This document shows positions 8,520 through 16,292 of a DNA stretch of 29,061 nucleotides, in pieces. Made by a program: the position numbers and the translations under genes. A model generated the notes under the pieces. That model saw only the letters and a program-made list of their open reading frames with translations, ran no database searches and was not told the origin of the DNA. How positions within the stretch are numbered: position 1 is the first letter of the stretch; each line of letters starts with the position of its first letter. The stretch comes from Treponema sp. GTDB taxonomy: Bacteria; Spirochaetota; Spirochaetia; Treponematales; Breznakiellaceae. The DNA is taken from positions 1 to 29,061 of the forward strand of contig JAISPH010000233.1 in assembly GCA_031275035.1 (NCBI GenBank), given 5' to 3'.

Positions 8520-8619
8520 GAATTTTACCAATCCCGGAACGATAAAAAAACAAACTGCCCGGTTAATGTTCGATAATTAACGATTTTGCATTTTATTAAA
8601 AATTGCAAGTATACACCCC
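8520..8619 (+). promoter_or_regulatory. Conserved upstream region, copy 2, with predicted promoter
   Basis: This is the second copy of the region at 1653-1751. Predicted -35 TTGCAT (8586-8591), 18-base spacer and -10 TATACA (8610-8615) are slightly closer to consensus than in copy 1. The palindrome CGATAATTAACG (8571-8582) is unchanged. Between -35 and -10, TTGCA and TGCAA form the ends of an imperfect 23-base palindrome (8586-8608). The -10 lies about 77 bases before the ATG at 8692. A common regulator for runs A and B is inferred. Confidence 0.65.
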
Positions 8620-8691
8620 GCAAAAATCCCGTTTACCCTGTTTCCATATCATAATCGCTCCATGAATTTAATCGGAGAGGAGGATTTTTAT

Positions 8692-9357
8692 ATGGACAGA
8701 GGCACAGGGCTGGGAACGCTTCTGGTAATGAGCGTACTGGCGTTTGGCGTGGTTTTTGCAGGGTGCGGCAGCCCGCCGGGCAACACGATTGAACGGGTTC
8801 CGGTTGGCCTCAGCGAAATTTTTTCCATCGGCGCCAAAGCCGTGGCGAGCCACACGAGTGACGCGGGTTGGCTTATTCCCGCTGAGAGCGGCGCCTGGCA
8901 GCTTGACAGTACCGATACCGCAGCTTTAGCCGATGGGGAGGGGAAGCCCTACGACGGAGTCCGGCTGTGGAATATCGACGGCGATCTTATGATCAGGAAT
9001 GTCCCCTTTGACGCCAGCGCGTATGACGGGGTTATTTTTAAATACCGAACAAACTGTACCGAAATAACCCCAAAATTTCTGGACTTTTCCTATCGCTGGG
9101 CCGTTTACGGCATCAATTTCAAGGCCTTTGATTATACGCAGGGATTTAACAGCCCAAATGAATATAAGGAAATTGTCATTCCTTTTTACAAGGCGGTACG
9201 GAATGTTGAGGCCCTCAGCGATTATCCTGACAATAACCCGGACAATTTCGATTACAACCAGCTGCGGCAGCTCACGTTTGATATGCGGGCAGCCGCCGAC
9301 GGGGGGACAACTTACTGGTGTGAAATCGTCGATTTTGATTTTTTTGTTTACAAATAG
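8692..9357 (+). CDS. Small secreted lipoprotein, possible carbohydrate-binding beta-sandwich
   Basis: This 221-residue protein starts at ATG 8692, chosen over ATG 8662 because GGAGAGGAGG (8674-8683) sits at the right distance and the signal peptide then begins directly. The lipobox is VFAGC (Cys25). The rest is rich in aromatic residues and beta-type sequence, with a closing strand near CEIVDFDFF. This is reminiscent of galactose-binding-like carbohydrate modules, but I cannot assign a family. It is the first gene of run B behind the conserved promoter. A role in glycan binding is inferred from context only. Confidence 0.7.
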   Translation: MDRGTGLGTLLVMSVLAFGVVFAGCGSPPGNTIERVPVGLSEIFSIGAKAVASHTSDAGWLIPAESGAWQLDSTDTAALADGEGKPYDGVRLWNIDGDLMIRNVPFDASAYDGVIFKYRTNCTEITPKFLDFSYRWAVYGINFKAFDYTQGFNSPNEYKEIVIPFYKAVRNVEALSDYPDNNPDNFDYNQLRQLTFDMRAAADGGTTYWCEIVDFDFFVYK

Positions 9358-9497
9358 CGTTGTTCAGAAACTTCAGTAGTCCAATGAGTTCCTGGAAAAA
9401 GCGGAGTATGGTTCAGGCGGAAATCGTTGATTTCCCGGTATAGATGAAGACGGCGGCCTATTACGGTCTTCGCCAAAAACGAAAGGAGCAGGAAGAA

Positions 9498-10868
9498 ATG
9501 AAAAAACCGGTTTTGTTTCTATTGGTGTGTGCAGTAATGACAGTTCAGGTCTTTGCCGAGGTTTCCGTCGGGGTTTCCCTGGAGGCGGCGGCGATGGTCC
9601 AGTTTATCGACTATGTGGACAGGGATGATTCCGAGTGGGAGCCCATAGGCAAATCCATAGTCGTCGGCGGCTTTGGAGGCAACAACGACAACCGGAGCAA
9701 ATTAACCCTCAGCTTTACCGCCAACATGGAGGATAAAGCGGGGATTTATACGGAGCTTATGATCTATCCCTGGTGGCATGACAACCGGCAGCAGGACATT
9801 CTTAATTTTATTGACAGTATTGAAGTGGATCAGGTCTTTGGCTGGTACCGGCCCTTTGGCTGGCTTAAGATCGATGTGGGCCGGTTCAACATCGACACCC
9901 TCCGGGGCAAGATAGAAGAATTCAATTGGGGCGATTATCTGGGCGTCAGCGCCGGCGGAACCGACGGTTTTTTTACCCGGTTTGAAGGAAGGGACGCGGT
10001 GGCCCTGGAATTTACCGGCCCCTTCGCGGATCAGGTTCCGGCCCTTTCCGGCCTTTTCGCGGGCCTCATGATCTATGACCTTATTGAGGCCAATACCGCG
10101 AATAATCAGGAGATTTACGGCGGTTACACCGAAGCCAAATATATGCTTGAAAATATTCAGGCCGCCCTTGGATATGAAATCCCGGATATTGGCCTTGCCC
10201 GTTTTCAATACATCGGCGTGCATCCGACTCCCAATACAAAACGGGTTACCGCCAGCGACAATAACGACAGCAACAACGGCCCCCGCCTTCAGGCGGCCTT
10301 TACCTATACGGGGTTTTCCAATTTAACCGCCGAACTGGGCGGGACTCTTTCCCTGCTCGTTACCGATCCTACCGTGCTGGTTCCGGCCCTCAATACCAGC
10401 GGCGAAATTGTCTATTACGAGCCCCGGATAACCCTGGGCAATTATCTGGAACCTCACCGGGTGGCTCTTGGCGCCGAATACGCCTTTGATTTTGGCCTGA
10501 GTATCCGGGGCGGAGCAGAGCACAATTTTGGCGGTTTCAGCGAACCAGAAGGCAGCGGCAGGACCGACATGGGAACCGTAACAAAACTATGGTTGTCGCC
10601 TTCCTATAAAATTAACGAATATTTTACGGTTTCGGCGGACGCGGGATTTGAAATCCTGGGGGATGAAAACTACTATGGCAGACTCAACAAAAAAGGCGGC
10701 CTCCGCACCGGCTTTGGGGCCTACGCCCAGTGGGACATTATCACAAACTGTTTTATCAGGGCCGGTATCGCCTATGCGGGCGGCGAAGCTCTTGGCACGG
10801 ACAGGGCGGGCTCCAGAAAACTGGACACGCTGATAACCATTCCGGTTTATTTCTATCTTGGACTCTAG
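9498..10868 (+). CDS. Predicted outer-membrane beta-barrel protein
   Basis: This 456-residue protein starts at ATG 9498 after AAAGGAGCAGGAAG. An upstream in-frame ATG at 9444 would add 18 charged residues before the signal peptide and is unlikely. The signal peptide MKKPVLFLLVC... probably cleaves after VFA. The mature chain alternates polar and aromatic or hydrophobic residues in many short beta strands and ends in the hydrophobic, aromatic strand IPVYFYLGL, as outer-membrane barrels do. There is no lipobox. Since no SusC-like receptor is present, this is the best candidate in the window for letting oligosaccharides cross the outer membrane. The family was not recognised by name. It lies 140 bases after the small lipoprotein and 13 bases before a lyase-like gene. 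Confidence 0.7.
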   Translation: MKKPVLFLLVCAVMTVQVFAEVSVGVSLEAAAMVQFIDYVDRDDSEWEPIGKSIVVGGFGGNNDNRSKLTLSFTANMEDKAGIYTELMIYPWWHDNRQQDILNFIDSIEVDQVFGWYRPFGWLKIDVGRFNIDTLRGKIEEFNWGDYLGVSAGGTDGFFTRFEGRDAVALEFTGPFADQVPALSGLFAGLMIYDLIEANTANNQEIYGGYTEAKYMLENIQAALGYEIPDIGLARFQYIGVHPTPNTKRVTASDNNDSNNGPRLQAAFTYTGFSNLTAELGGTLSLLVTDPTVLVPALNTSGEIVYYEPRITLGNYLEPHRVALGAEYAFDFGLSIRGGAEHNFGGFSEPEGSGRTDMGTVTKLWLSPSYKINEYFTVSADAGFEILGDENYYGRLNKKGGLRTGFGAYAQWDIITNCFIRAGIAYAGGEALGTDRAGSRKLDTLITIPVYFYLGL

Positions 10869-10881
10869 GCGGGAGGATGGC

Positions 10882-12381
10882 ATGAAAAAACTTGTCTTGG
10901 CATTGACAGGTTTCCTGGTTACGGGAATCCTGCTTGCCGGATGTAAAATGTCGCCCACCGGATATACGGCCAGGGAGGGCTTTCTCCACCCCGGCGTGCT
11001 GCATACCCAGGAAGACCTTGAAACTCTGAGGGCGCTGATTGACCGCTGGGATGGAATTACCCGGGTTACCAATCCTGACGGAACGGTTACGGTAACAACG
11101 GATCTGGCAAGCGCCGTAGTCCCGTCAACGCCGCAGGCAGACCCGGCTGCTACCGCAAACCCCGCCACCGCTTCGGGTCAGGATTTTAACCTCAATGAAT
11201 CCGTGGTAGAACCGGAGCGCTGGGCGGCCTGGAGGGAATTAAAAGCCGCGAACCGGAGGGGCTATGCCGAATACCGGGCGTACACTTCCTGGAACAGCCT
11301 GAAAGCCGACGGCAACGCCGCCCACACCTACGCCGTAAAGGGGCCCTATGTGTACCTTGCCAGGGACGGAACATACGGCGGCAACAAAACCAATATCGAA
11401 ACCGATTTCCGGGCCGCCTACCTGAACGCCCTGATGTGGATGCTCACCGGCGACAAGCGGCACGCCATGAAATCCTTTGAAATCATGGACGGCTATGCCC
11501 GGACCGCCAGGGGAATATTGGACGGGGGAACCGGCGACTACCGGCTTATGACCGGCCTCCAGGGATCGGTATTCGCCTGCGCCGCGGAATTGATCCGGTA
11601 CGGGAAAGACACGGTAAACCATGAGGATTCGGGATTAACCGACCGCCAGTTTGTGAATATCGAAAATTCCATGCGCAATGTCTGGATCCCCTGCATGGAC
11701 CGGTTTTACGGCAATTCGCCGGATACCCAGGGAAATGTGGGACTTTGTGTTACCTCGGCCTATCTGGGGATGGCGATTTTTCTTGATGACGAAGAGATGT
11801 ATATCAAGGCCCTGAATTTCTGGCTTAACGGTTTTGACAACGGCAACCTGGCGAATTATGTTCACCCCGTCAGCGGCCAGAACCAGGAAACCAAGCGGGA
11901 TCAGGGCCATGCTGTACTGGGCCTCATGAAGCTGGGCGTGGTGTGCGAAATGTTTTATAAGCAGGGGGACAATGTATACTCGGCCTTTGACAACTCCCTG
12001 TGGAAAGGAAGCGAGTTCAGCGCCCGGTATAATATGGGGGACAATAACTTTACCAACACGCCCCGGGAATTCGATCCCTACAGCGAATGGTACTATTTTG
12101 ACGCCCTCTGGGATGACGTGAGCGGCCATAACCCCGAGGTAATTTACGGCGACCTTATCAACAGCTTTGAGCCCGGTACGGGCAGCCGGGGATCAACCAA
12201 GCCGGCGTTTGAAATCCTCTACAACCACTACCACCGGCGGCAGGGAATGCCGATGCCCTGGACTGAGGCGTACTTGCCCCGTGATGGTGAAGGGTATGAT
12301 ACCGCCGACTCTCCGCCGGCCTACGCTTCTTTTCTGGTGGCGGGGCCGGATGTGTTTCGTGAACTGGGGCTGGCCCCCTAA
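10882..12381 (+). CDS. Divergent alginate-lyase-like lipoprotein
   Basis: This 499-residue protein starts at ATG 10882 after GGGAGGATGG. The signal peptide ends at LLAGC (Cys21). The protein begins with FLHPGVLHTQEDL, typical of the alginate_lyase superfamily N-terminus. It keeps ETKRDQGHA (336-344, candidate Arg339 and His343). At the place where the two other lyases have DDHYWANWDLC, it has SPDTQGNVGLC. The Asn is retained, but the His-Tyr-Trp part is not. It may therefore use another uronic polymer, cleave differently or be weak. It has no LamG or repeat module. The internal segment of about residues 60-95 is rich in Thr/Ala/Pro and looks like a linker or insertion. It sits after the barrel and 13 bases before the next lipoprotein. 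Confidence 0.8.
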   Translation: MKKLVLALTGFLVTGILLAGCKMSPTGYTAREGFLHPGVLHTQEDLETLRALIDRWDGITRVTNPDGTVTVTTDLASAVVPSTPQADPAATANPATASGQDFNLNESVVEPERWAAWRELKAANRRGYAEYRAYTSWNSLKADGNAAHTYAVKGPYVYLARDGTYGGNKTNIETDFRAAYLNALMWMLTGDKRHAMKSFEIMDGYARTARGILDGGTGDYRLMTGLQGSVFACAAELIRYGKDTVNHEDSGLTDRQFVNIENSMRNVWIPCMDRFYGNSPDTQGNVGLCVTSAYLGMAIFLDDEEMYIKALNFWLNGFDNGNLANYVHPVSGQNQETKRDQGHAVLGLMKLGVVCEMFYKQGDNVYSAFDNSLWKGSEFSARYNMGDNNFTNTPREFDPYSEWYYFDALWDDVSGHNPEVIYGDLINSFEPGTGSRGSTKPAFEILYNHYHRRQGMPMPWTEAYLPRDGEGYDTADSPPAYASFLVAGPDVFRELGLAP

Positions 12382-12394
12382 AAGGCAGGATAGA

Positions 12395-13891
12395 ATGAAA
12401 ACCATGGATAAAAGCCGGATAGTTACGGCGTTCTCATTATGGGTACCCTTGTCGCTGCTTGTCATGGCATGCGGCCTGGGCGGTGAAAACGATAGACCCT
12501 GCGTCATTACCTTTGACACCGGGGCCGAATTGACTGCGGAAACCGTGAAACCGACCGGGAGCATGACTCTGGAAATGTATCCGGGGGAGTTGCTGGAAGA
12601 CCTGCCCGCTCCCTATTATCCCGGCTACCAATTCCGGGGCTGGTACGACCGGCCGGAAGAAGGCGAGCTCTTTGAAACGCCCTGGGAAGTAACCGGGGAT
12701 CTTACCCTCTACGCCTATTGGGGCGCCGGAGCTGATCCGTCGAAAGATTACCACGTTGTTTTTGATCCCAACGGCGGAACCATTAACGGCGGCGATGGGG
12801 CGGTAACGATAAATGTAAAAAGGCCGCCCTGGACGATATTCAATCTGCCCTATCCCGTAAAGGGAAGCGACGCCTTCGGCGGCTGGTTCACCGAAACCTC
12901 AAACGGCCCGCTGCCGGCTGACAGCACGGAAATAACGGTTCTTACTCCGGTGATCGGCTTTGCTGCTGTAGAAGGCCGGGTACAGGGGTATGCCTATTGG
13001 TATTCAGGGACGAAGGATTTTTTCATTACCTTTAATGCCAACGGCGGCAGATGGGGCCCCGGTGAATTTTCCAAAACGGTATCAATCACCATCCCCACTG
13101 AGGGAACAAGCCTGGCCGAGGCGGGCAGCTGGCCCTCGGCCCCCAATCTGGCCGGATTCCCCCTGGTCGGCTGGTTCACCAGTCCGGGGGATGTGGCGTT
13201 TACCGAAAACTCCAAAATAACAAAAAATATAACGGTAGCGGCAAAATGGGTTTATTCCGCCCTGGATACGATTGACTATGGAATAGATCAAGACGGCCAA
13301 TTTTCCGGGGTTCTGGAGGACGGGGGAACCGTCAATCCCATAACAAACACCGGTACTACGGTTGAAACAGTCAACGGCTACCCGGTGCTTAAATTGCCGG
13401 TTAAGGGAACCAGCGTCCTTGACCTCGGTCAGATAGCCGGTTCGTATTTTTCCGAAGATCAGTTCACCATGGAGATGTACTTTAATGTCGGAGACAGTGA
13501 GCGGGCCGGCGCTACAAAGGCCGTCCGGTTCCACACGGATCGGGGGGAAGAGGCGGACGGCGCTTTGTGGATGGAAGGCCACGGCTTGATTGTTTTCCGG
13601 CCCAATACCGGCACCCGGCCCCAGTTTGCCATTAGCGACAATAACCGGTGGTTTCATTTGGCGCTGGTCAAGGACGGCACCATGCTCACGGCCATCACCA
13701 ACGGCAATCTTGAGACCAAAAGTTCATCGAATCTTTCCATCCTCGGGAACGCTTCCTTCAAAGAAGTAAGCCACTGCAAATTTTACAATTTGACCAACGG
13801 TATGGTGTACAAGGTTATCTTTCATAAAAAGGTCGTAACCGAGTTCCCCGGCGCGCAGGATACCATAAACGCCCTGAACGGGACGCCCTGA
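12395..13891 (+). CDS. Lipoprotein with three InlB-like repeats and a LamG-like domain
   Basis: This 498-residue protein is best started at ATG 12395, just after AGGCAGGA. A longer reading frame from 12167 runs back into the lyase gene but has no signal peptide. The signal peptide ends at LVMAC (Cys26). InlB/Listeria-Bacteroides repeats lie at about 36-115, 119-205 and 208-287 (for example FDPNGG, FNANGG, GWF). A LamG-like domain fills about 288-498 (FTMEMYFNV, WFHLALVKDG), ending in the family signature TINALNGTP. No catalytic motif is seen, so surface glycan binding or adhesion is inferred. It follows the lyase by 13 bases and precedes the small repeat lipoprotein by 19. Confidence 0.82.
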   Translation: MKTMDKSRIVTAFSLWVPLSLLVMACGLGGENDRPCVITFDTGAELTAETVKPTGSMTLEMYPGELLEDLPAPYYPGYQFRGWYDRPEEGELFETPWEVTGDLTLYAYWGAGADPSKDYHVVFDPNGGTINGGDGAVTINVKRPPWTIFNLPYPVKGSDAFGGWFTETSNGPLPADSTEITVLTPVIGFAAVEGRVQGYAYWYSGTKDFFITFNANGGRWGPGEFSKTVSITIPTEGTSLAEAGSWPSAPNLAGFPLVGWFTSPGDVAFTENSKITKNITVAAKWVYSALDTIDYGIDQDGQFSGVLEDGGTVNPITNTGTTVETVNGYPVLKLPVKGTSVLDLGQIAGSYFSEDQFTMEMYFNVGDSERAGATKAVRFHTDRGEEADGALWMEGHGLIVFRPNTGTRPQFAISDNNRWFHLALVKDGTMLTAITNGNLETKSSSNLSILGNASFKEVSHCKFYNLTNGMVYKVIFHKKVVTEFPGAQDTINALNGTP

Positions 13892-13910
13892 AGGGGAGAA
13901 GGAGTGATGT

Positions 13911-14348
13911 ATGAAGAATAGTCCGGCAAAACAGCCGCCCAAAACGTTTCCATTCCGCCTGGCGGCGGCTCTGATCCTGGCGGCGCTTTTCGTTGCGGGC
14001 TGTCCTCTGGCAGACGGTGAGTATGAACAATCCGCCGCGCCCGAGGCGGCGGTGGACAGCGTTGCCAAAACCACCCCAAAGCAAAAATCCGTAATCTTCA
14101 GGCTGACCAGCACTCATCATGCCGGCAGTATCTGGACGGTATACGATGATGCCGAAGGCGGCGGAGTTCTTGCCTCCGTTACCGCCACCTACAAAAAGAC
14201 CATTAACCCGGAGGATGGTGAGCCTGTTTCCGATTTGATCCTGACCAGTTTTACCAATGATATTGAAGCCATAACCTACTTCGTATCGGTTACCGAACAG
14301 GACAAGGCCGAAAGCGGGCGGCTGGCCCTGAGGGTAACGAACCCATAA
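13911..14348 (+). CDS. Small lipoprotein made of one divergent novel repeat module
   Basis: This 145-residue protein starts at ATG 13911 after GGGGAGAAGGAG. The lipobox is VAGC (Cys31). Almost all of the mature part (about 43-145) is one copy of the module found in the lipoproteins at 1812, 4688 and 17747. It keeps KTTPKQKSV, TVYDD, YFVSVTEQ and the final RLALRV, but has a longer inner loop and lacks the usual GEWKVY form. As a minimal stand-alone unit, it suggests the module folds independently. Spacing of 14 bases to the next start supports co-transcription. Confidence 0.78.
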   Translation: MKNSPAKQPPKTFPFRLAAALILAALFVAGCPLADGEYEQSAAPEAAVDSVAKTTPKQKSVIFRLTSTHHAGSIWTVYDDAEGGGVLASVTATYKKTINPEDGEPVSDLILTSFTNDIEAITYFVSVTEQDKAESGRLALRVTNP

Positions 14349-14362
14349 GAGGAGGTATGAAT

Positions 14363-16111
14363 ATGAAAAAAATAAACGGAACGCTGATCCGCTTGTTCGC
14401 GGCGGGTATTCTGCTGGCGGCCCTGCCGGTTCTGTTCTTTATCGCCTGCCTACAGGCGGCCGCACCGGAAAGCAGCAGAAAACGGGAAACGGTTACTATT
14501 TCCCTTGACGCCAACGGCGGCGGCTTCGAAGACGGTTCAAGCGCCAAAACGATAGTCAAAACCATTGGAACCGGCCTAACGCTGAGCGAGCTGCCGGCAG
14601 TCCAGCGGGGGGAGGACTTTACCTTTGCCGGCTGGTATACCGATCAGGGGGGGAATGCCAAATATGACTTTTCCAAAGCGGCCGGTACGGACTTTACGCT
14701 CTACGCCCGCTGGAACTGGTCTTTTACCGTTACCTTCGATGCCAAAGACGGGACTATCAGTGGAAATTCCCGGCGAACCGTAAACTCCCCCGCCACAACC
14801 GTGAACAGCCTGCCTTCCGCCGTTAACGGGAATAACGCATTTCTCGGCTGGTTTACCGACGATGGCGTCTGGGAGGAGCCCTTCACGGTTGACACGGAAG
14901 TCAGCGGAAACATAACGGTATATGCCCGGTGGAACAACGGCCCCCTGTATCTTGCCGTTACCTTCGATGCCAACGGCGGAGCGTTCCCCGATACTGAGAC
15001 AGAAAAAGAGGTGCAGGTTGCCAGCTTCGGCAGCGGCGCCGCCGTTCCGGTGCAGGACTGGCCTTCCGATCCCGAATTGACGGGCAAGGAATTTGACGGC
15101 TGGTATACCCTGGCCGAAGGAGGTACGCTGGTTGTTCAAACCGCCGTAATAACGGAAAGCCAGACCTTCTACGCCCACTGGGCTGATGAGGTGCTCAGAG
15201 TTGATATAACCCTTGACGCCTGGAAAGGCGAATGGAGTGGCGGCACGAAGACAAAAACGTTCACCAGTCAAAAAGTTACCCAGCTGGCCGCCTTGGTATC
15301 CTCCGAAATTCCGGCGCTTAAAGGGTTTACCTTCTCCGGCTGGTATACCAAAAATTCCGATGAGGATGAGAACTGGGGAACTCAATTTACCGCCCAAACC
15401 GAGGTAACCGGAAATATTACGCTATACGCCAAATGGGTATGGAATGACAGTCTGGGTATAACGTCAATCAGTTACGCGGTGAATGCTGCGGACGGCCTTG
15501 AGGGGACACTTTCCAACGGTAGTACCTATACCGGGAATTTTGCTCCCGGACTGGTAAGCGGCACTGGAACCGTCGAGACGGTAAACGGCCTGAAGGTGGC
15601 AAGCGGCAGCCGGTATGACTTTGGCCCCCAGGCCGGAGCATTCTTGAGCAAGACCGACTGGACTCTGGAGTTTTATGTTCATTCGACTTCAACTTCGACC
15701 GGCGCCAGTCCGAATCCTTTGCTTTTTTCCCGTGTGGACAATGACAAAAATTATGGCGGCATATGGATTGAAAACTACAACTGGTATTTTCTCGTCCGCA
15801 CCAATAATAGCAGCCAGACGCGCACCCAAACAGCGGCCAATAACGACGCCAACACCTGGTACCACATGGCCTATGTAAAAAGTGGCAACCGGATCACTGT
15901 TTACCAAAACGGCCAGGCGCTGGCTCTTGGGAGCACCGAACCGAATTTTAGTATGCTTGCCAGTAACGCGTATTTCAAAGCCCTGTTTCACAATTACTTT
16001 GGCGCGAGTTACCTCAAGTTTTACAAATTCGCCCTGTACTCCCGCGCCTGGGAGACGGCTGACTTTGCCGCCGTAATGGACACGGTGAATACGCTGAACG
16101 GTACGCCGTAA
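14363..16111 (+). CDS. Lipoprotein with four InlB-like repeats and a LamG-like domain
   Basis: This 582-residue protein is started at ATG 14363, which stands seven bases after GGAGG; ATG 14357 is only one base away from it. The signal peptide ends at FIAC (Cys29). Four InlB/Listeria-Bacteroides repeats cover about 44-117, 120-193, 198-275 and 280-360 (FDANGG, AGWYTD, LYARW, LYAKW). A LamG-like domain runs from about 364 to 582 (WTLEFYVHS, WYHMAYVKSG) and ends in TVNTLNGTP. The same ending appears in the proteins at 1812 and 12395. It is the last gene of run B, followed by a cluster of hairpins. A surface role in holding glycans is inferred. Confidence 0.82.
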   Translation: MKKINGTLIRLFAAGILLAALPVLFFIACLQAAAPESSRKRETVTISLDANGGGFEDGSSAKTIVKTIGTGLTLSELPAVQRGEDFTFAGWYTDQGGNAKYDFSKAAGTDFTLYARWNWSFTVTFDAKDGTISGNSRRTVNSPATTVNSLPSAVNGNNAFLGWFTDDGVWEEPFTVDTEVSGNITVYARWNNGPLYLAVTFDANGGAFPDTETEKEVQVASFGSGAAVPVQDWPSDPELTGKEFDGWYTLAEGGTLVVQTAVITESQTFYAHWADEVLRVDITLDAWKGEWSGGTKTKTFTSQKVTQLAALVSSEIPALKGFTFSGWYTKNSDEDENWGTQFTAQTEVTGNITLYAKWVWNDSLGITSISYAVNAADGLEGTLSNGSTYTGNFAPGLVSGTGTVETVNGLKVASGSRYDFGPQAGAFLSKTDWTLEFYVHSTSTSTGASPNPLLFSRVDNDKNYGGIWIENYNWYFLVRTNNSSQTRTQTAANNDANTWYHMAYVKSGNRITVYQNGQALALGSTEPNFSMLASNAYFKALFHNYFGASYLKFYKFALYSRAWETADFAAVMDTVNTLNGTP

Positions 16112-16123
16112 GTAAAAACAGTA

Positions 16124-16200
16124 TCCGGCATTGCCGGAAGAGCGCCCGGCTTTCCGCGGAGGGCCGGGCCGCCGTCCGGCTCCCCGCCGGGGCCGGACGG
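16124..16200 (+). terminator. Three consecutive hairpins after run B
   Basis: Three inverted repeats stand side by side: TCCGGCA/TGCCGGA (16124-16138), GCCCGGC/GCCGGGC (16144-16169) and CCGTCCGGC/GCCGGACGG (16172-16200). TAAAAAT follows rather than a T run. Their density just after a stop codon suggests transcript ending or protection of the run B mRNA. Confidence 0.5.
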
Positions 16201-16220
16201 TAAAAATCCGCATGATTATG

Positions 16221-16259
16221 GAGCTTTTCCCAAAACTCGGTTAGTTTTGGGAAAGCCTC
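16221..16259 (-). repeat. Palindromic element, copy 2, inverted and non-coding
   Basis: This is the reverse-complement copy of 4713-4751 with two base differences. TTTCCCAAAAC (16226-16236) pairs with GTTTTGGGAAA (16244-16254), extended by a T-G pair and an outer GAG/CTC. It lies between run B and the GH28-like gene. As a transcript it could act as a hairpin, but the match to copy 1 points to an interspersed repeat. Confidence 0.85.
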
Positions 16260-16292
16260 TATGAGCCGGGATTTTTGGAGTACACCAGGAAG

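Noticed and set aside
7381..8553. 390-codon open frame on the minus strand
   Set aside because: It lies wholly opposite the strongly conserved lyase domain of the gene at 5485 and has no signal, domain or ribosome site of its own. High-GC codon bias explains the openness.
9384..9443. Short + frame ending in AEIVDF, like the end of the preceding gene
   Set aside because: The likeness is only a few residues and no ribosome site is visible. It could be a tiny duplicated end, but the support is too thin to list.
12167..12394. 5' extension of the lipoprotein at 12395
   Set aside because: It overlaps the end of the lyase gene and would place about 76 basic and polar residues before the signal peptide.
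14576..15397. 273-codon open frame on the minus strand
   Set aside because: It runs opposite the InlB-like repeats of the lipoprotein at 14363 and only mirrors their composition.
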